Both the position numbers and the translations under genes were made by a program. Positions 61,850 to 64,000 of a stretch of 64,000 nucleotides of DNA are shown in pieces; positions within the stretch are counted from its first letter, which is position 1; every line of letters starts with the position of its first letter. Under the pieces are notes generated by a model. It ran no database searches. It was not told the DNA's origin and worked only from the letters and a program-made list of their open reading frames with translations. The DNA comes from Spirochaetia bacterium UBA5763. Lineage in GTDB: Bacteria > Spirochaetota > UBA4802 > UBA5550. The DNA is taken from assembly GCA_002418835.1 (NCBI GenBank), contig DIEX01000034.1, positions 282,182 to 346,181 of the forward strand, read 5' to 3'.

Positions 61850-62872
61850 ATGTTCGACTCATTGTACAGTATGTTTTCAAACGATATGGGTATAGACCTT
61901 GGAACGGCGAATACTCTTGTGCATGTTAAAGGGCAGGGGATTGTCCTCAGTGAACCATCAGTTGTGGCGGTTCAGACAAGCACCGGTAAAGTTCTTGCTG
62001 TTGGACATGAGGCGAAAAGGATGCTCGGGAGGACTCCCGGTGACATAGTGGCCATAAGGCCGATGAAAGATGGTGTTATCGCGGATTTTGAAACAGTTGA
62101 AAAGATGATAAGGTATTTTATTACCAAGGTCCATAAAAGAAAGACTTTAGTCAGACCGAGAGTTGTTATCGGGGTTCCTTCAGGAATTACAGAGGTCGAA
62201 AAAAGAGCTGTGCGTGAGTCTGCCGAGCAGGCCGGTGCCCGTGAAATATTTCTTATTGAAGAAGCACTCGCAGCTGCAATAGGAGCCAATATCCCTATCC
62301 ATGAACCTGCTGGGCACATGATTGTTGATATCGGAGGTGGTACTACGGAGATAGCGGTTATATCTCTCGGTGGTATGGTAATTGCCGATTCACTGAGAAT
62401 CGCCGGAGACGAATTCGATGACGCTATTATAAAATATATGAAAACACAGTATAACCTTATAATTGGTGAAAGGATGTCTGAAGAGGTTAAGTTCCGTCTT
62501 GGAAATGTTTTCCCTGAAAAGAAAGTTGAGACCATGGAACTGAAGGGCCGTGATGCGATTTCCGGTCTCCCCAGAACTCTTGAAATAGATTCAGTTGAAA
62601 TCAGAAAATCACTGAAGGAGCCTGTTGAGCAGATACTTGAAGGTGTAAAACATGCACTGGAAAAAACTCCGCCTGAGCTTGCTGCTGATATAGTAGAGCG
62701 TGGTATAGTAATGACCGGCGGCGGTTCACTCCTTAAAGGCCTTGATAAATATATAAGCAAGGAGACCGGTGTGCCTGTAATTCTTGCTGAGAATCCGCTG
62801 ACATGCGTTGTTCTTGGTGCGGGTAAATTTCTTGAAGAGATAAAAAATCTATATAGGGCAAATCTGAAGTAA
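61850..62872 (+). CDS. mreB: Rod shape-determining protein MreB
   Basis: MreB is the bacterial actin that guides lateral wall growth. NDMGIDLGTANTLV (phosphate 1), IVDIGGGTTEIAV (phosphate 2) and VMTGGGSLLKGLD (adenosine motif) are intact, and the length of 340 residues is typical. The ATG has GGGAG upstream at long spacing. A TTGACA box lies at 61698 but no well-spaced -10 was found. It heads mreBCD. Confidence 0.97.
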   Translation: MFDSLYSMFSNDMGIDLGTANTLVHVKGQGIVLSEPSVVAVQTSTGKVLAVGHEAKRMLGRTPGDIVAIRPMKDGVIADFETVEKMIRYFITKVHKRKTLVRPRVVIGVPSGITEVEKRAVRESAEQAGAREIFLIEEALAAAIGANIPIHEPAGHMIVDIGGGTTEIAVISLGGMVIADSLRIAGDEFDDAIIKYMKTQYNLIIGERMSEEVKFRLGNVFPEKKVETMELKGRDAISGLPRTLEIDSVEIRKSLKEPVEQILEGVKHALEKTPPELAADIVERGIVMTGGGSLLKGLDKYISKETGVPVILAENPLTCVVLGAGKFLEEIKNLYRANLK

Positions 62873-62876
62873 AAAC

Positions 62877-63740
62877 GTGGAATTACTGATACGACACAAA
62901 TCGATAGTAACATTTATATCGTGTACCCTTTTTTGCATAATATCGCTCTCCGTTCAGGGGAGCGGTTTTACTTTAACCTTCGAGGGAATAATCAGCGGAA
63001 TTTTCTCCCCTTTCCAGAAAGGTTATAATGCTGTACAGGGTGGCACAAGCAGATTCTGGGTCGGCTTTTCCGAGTTTGACAGGGTAAAAGCTGACCTTGC
63101 GCTCACAAGGCAGAAGCTTGAGACTTACGAAGCTCTTGATGAAGATTTGAACGAAATCAGAAATGAGAATCTCAGGCTCCGCAATCTCCTCGGAATGAAA
63201 GAGAGGATCAGGTATGATTCTATACCCGGCTTCGTAATTTCAAAAGATCCCGATAACTGGTTCAGAACTCTCATCATTAATAGGGGGGAGAGGGATGGAG
63301 TTACCATAAATATGCCGGTGGTGGCGTATCAGGGTGACACCAAAGCTATAATAGGTAAAATTGTTGAGGTGAGGGGTTCTCTTTCAAGGATTGAGCCTGT
63401 AATCTCCACTGATATAAAGATCGGTGTGAAATTAGGAGAGAGTAAATTTCCCGGGCTTCTTACCGGATACAGCCATAATTCCAATCTCTGTAAAGTGGAT
63501 TATATAACAAGGGCTGCACAGGTAAAATTCGGCGACGTGATCGTCACTTCAGGGCAGGCGGGTGTATTCCCTCCCGGTCTTGTTATTGGTACTGTTGTAA
63601 AAACTGAACTCCCTGAATCAAACCCTTATCAGAAGATCATAGTGAAACCTGCAATTGATTACAACCTGATTGATGAAGTCTTTATTATCAAAAAGAATCC
63701 GGATAAGGATCTCTTTGATATGTTTGAGGAAATGCAATGA
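62877..63740 (+). CDS. mreC: Rod shape-determining protein MreC
   Basis: A transmembrane helix near the N-terminus (about 9-27), a coiled coil (about 65-110) and the two-barrel MreC periplasmic domain with PGFVISKDPDNWFRTLIIN and VTSGQAGVFPPGLVIG are visible. The start is GTG, four bases after the mreB stop. The length is normal at 287 residues. It scaffolds the elongation machinery. Confidence 0.93.
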   Translation: MELLIRHKSIVTFISCTLFCIISLSVQGSGFTLTFEGIISGIFSPFQKGYNAVQGGTSRFWVGFSEFDRVKADLALTRQKLETYEALDEDLNEIRNENLRLRNLLGMKERIRYDSIPGFVISKDPDNWFRTLIINRGERDGVTINMPVVAYQGDTKAIIGKIVEVRGSLSRIEPVISTDIKIGVKLGESKFPGLLTGYSHNSNLCKVDYITRAAQVKFGDVIVTSGQAGVFPPGLVIGTVVKTELPESNPYQKIIVKPAIDYNLIDEVFIIKKNPDKDLFDMFEEMQ

Positions 63741-64000
63741 TATATACATATCTTATTACTGCTGCTGTTGTGCTTGTTTCAATGTTAATCCAGGGTCACA
63801 GTTCGTTTGATGTTATACGGATAGCAGGTGTTAAGCCGGATCTCCTTTTCGTGATTACTGTTTATATGGGATACAGCTTCGGTTCTTTTCATGGAGAAAT
63901 TACAGGTTTCGCAAGCGGGCTCCTTCATGATTCAATTTCCAATTCCCCCCTGGGGCTTATGACTCTTCCTAAACTCGCCATCGGTTTTGTCGTGGGGATG
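63737..64000 (+). CDS. mreD: Rod shape-determining protein MreD, N-terminal part
   Basis: The ATG overlaps the mreC stop as ATGA. The visible 88 residues contain hydrophobic helices (LITAAVVLVSMLIQG) and the MreD-like KPDLLFVITVYMGYSFG and GFASGLLHDSISNSPLG. The reading frame runs off the window. Order and overlap confirm mreBCD. Confidence 0.88.
   Translation, partial: MIYTYLITAAVVLVSMLIQGHSSFDVIRIAGVKPDLLFVITVYMGYSFGSFHGEITGFASGLLHDSISNSPLGLMTLPKLAIGFVVGM

Noticed and set aside
61972..62913. Long open frame on the minus strand opposite mreB
   Set aside because: It mirrors a highly conserved gene, has serine/isoleucine-rich composition typical of an antisense shadow, and has no plausible ribosome site.
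1..64000. tRNA, rRNA genes, CRISPR arrays, prophage or insertion sequence with a transposase
   Set aside because: No tRNA-like or rRNA sequence, no evenly spaced direct repeats, and no transposase, integrase or phage structural gene was seen.

Overview
The window looks like chromosome from an uncultured, diderm, signalling-rich bacterium of roughly 40% GC, most probably a member of the Spirochaetota. This is inferred from gene content and not from any rRNA, none of which is present: class III nucleotide cyclases with sensor modules, one of them coupled to a FecR/PQQ-propeller protein, a DUF4954 beta-helix protein, lipoproteins, and mreBCD. Protein order and family likeness were judged by eye and memory; no database search was run.

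Layout. 1-3.9 kb: 3' end of glutamine synthetase, isocitrate dehydrogenase, and a membrane GGDEF-EAL protein. 3.9-8.5 kb: a leftward four-gene operon (HAMP-GGDEF protein, TPR protein, outer-membrane-like protein, YWTD-propeller lipoprotein) behind a clear sigma70-type promoter. 8.6-14.2 kb: a propeller/DUF4015 lipoprotein, a tiny CX3C-rich lipoprotein, poly(A) polymerase, and a TPR protein. 14.5-19.8 kb: a rightward five-gene operon led by an unusual nucleotide cyclase. 20.8-25.8 kb: a second cyclase overlapping a 1001-residue FecR/Fn3-like/PEGA/PQQ protein. 26-36 kb: dnaE, panC, a radical SAM protein, an FmdB zinc ribbon, pcm and several unknowns. 36.2-37 kb: a non-coding-looking stretch holding a strong hairpin, an overlooked 41-codon membrane ORF and a nested palindromic element. 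37-50 kb: rsgA, an ABC ATPase with altered catalytic residues, a PfkB kinase, a DHH phosphoesterase, glyQ without glyS, a GHKL-HDOD fusion, a CheY-like protein with a tail-anchored partner, hisF, a polyprenyl synthase and a DUF4954 protein. 50-57 kb: pdxT-pdxS, a phage-like small protein, an MCP, and glmS. 57-64 kb: a VOC protein, KDPG aldolase, an rRNA-type methyltransferase, two membrane proteins, then mreB-mreC-mreD (mreD cut by the window end).

Two genome-scale patterns stand out. First, eight of nine convergent gene pairs end within 11 bp of each other or overlap, with no room for an ordinary terminator between them. Second, intergenic gaps between 33 and 57 kb carry a family of composite nested palindromes built from two related half-elements with GTCAT...CCGG ends, plus a relative with 15-bp terminal inverted repeats.

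Functionally the window mixes housekeeping genes (replication, tRNA charging, vitamin B6 and pantothenate synthesis, cell wall precursor supply, rod shape) with many second-messenger genes: two GGDEF proteins, one EAL domain, two class III cyclases, an HDOD protein, a receiver protein and an MCP. Several signalling proteins carry substitutions at motif residues, so a number may act as sensors or scaffolds and not as ordinary enzymes.
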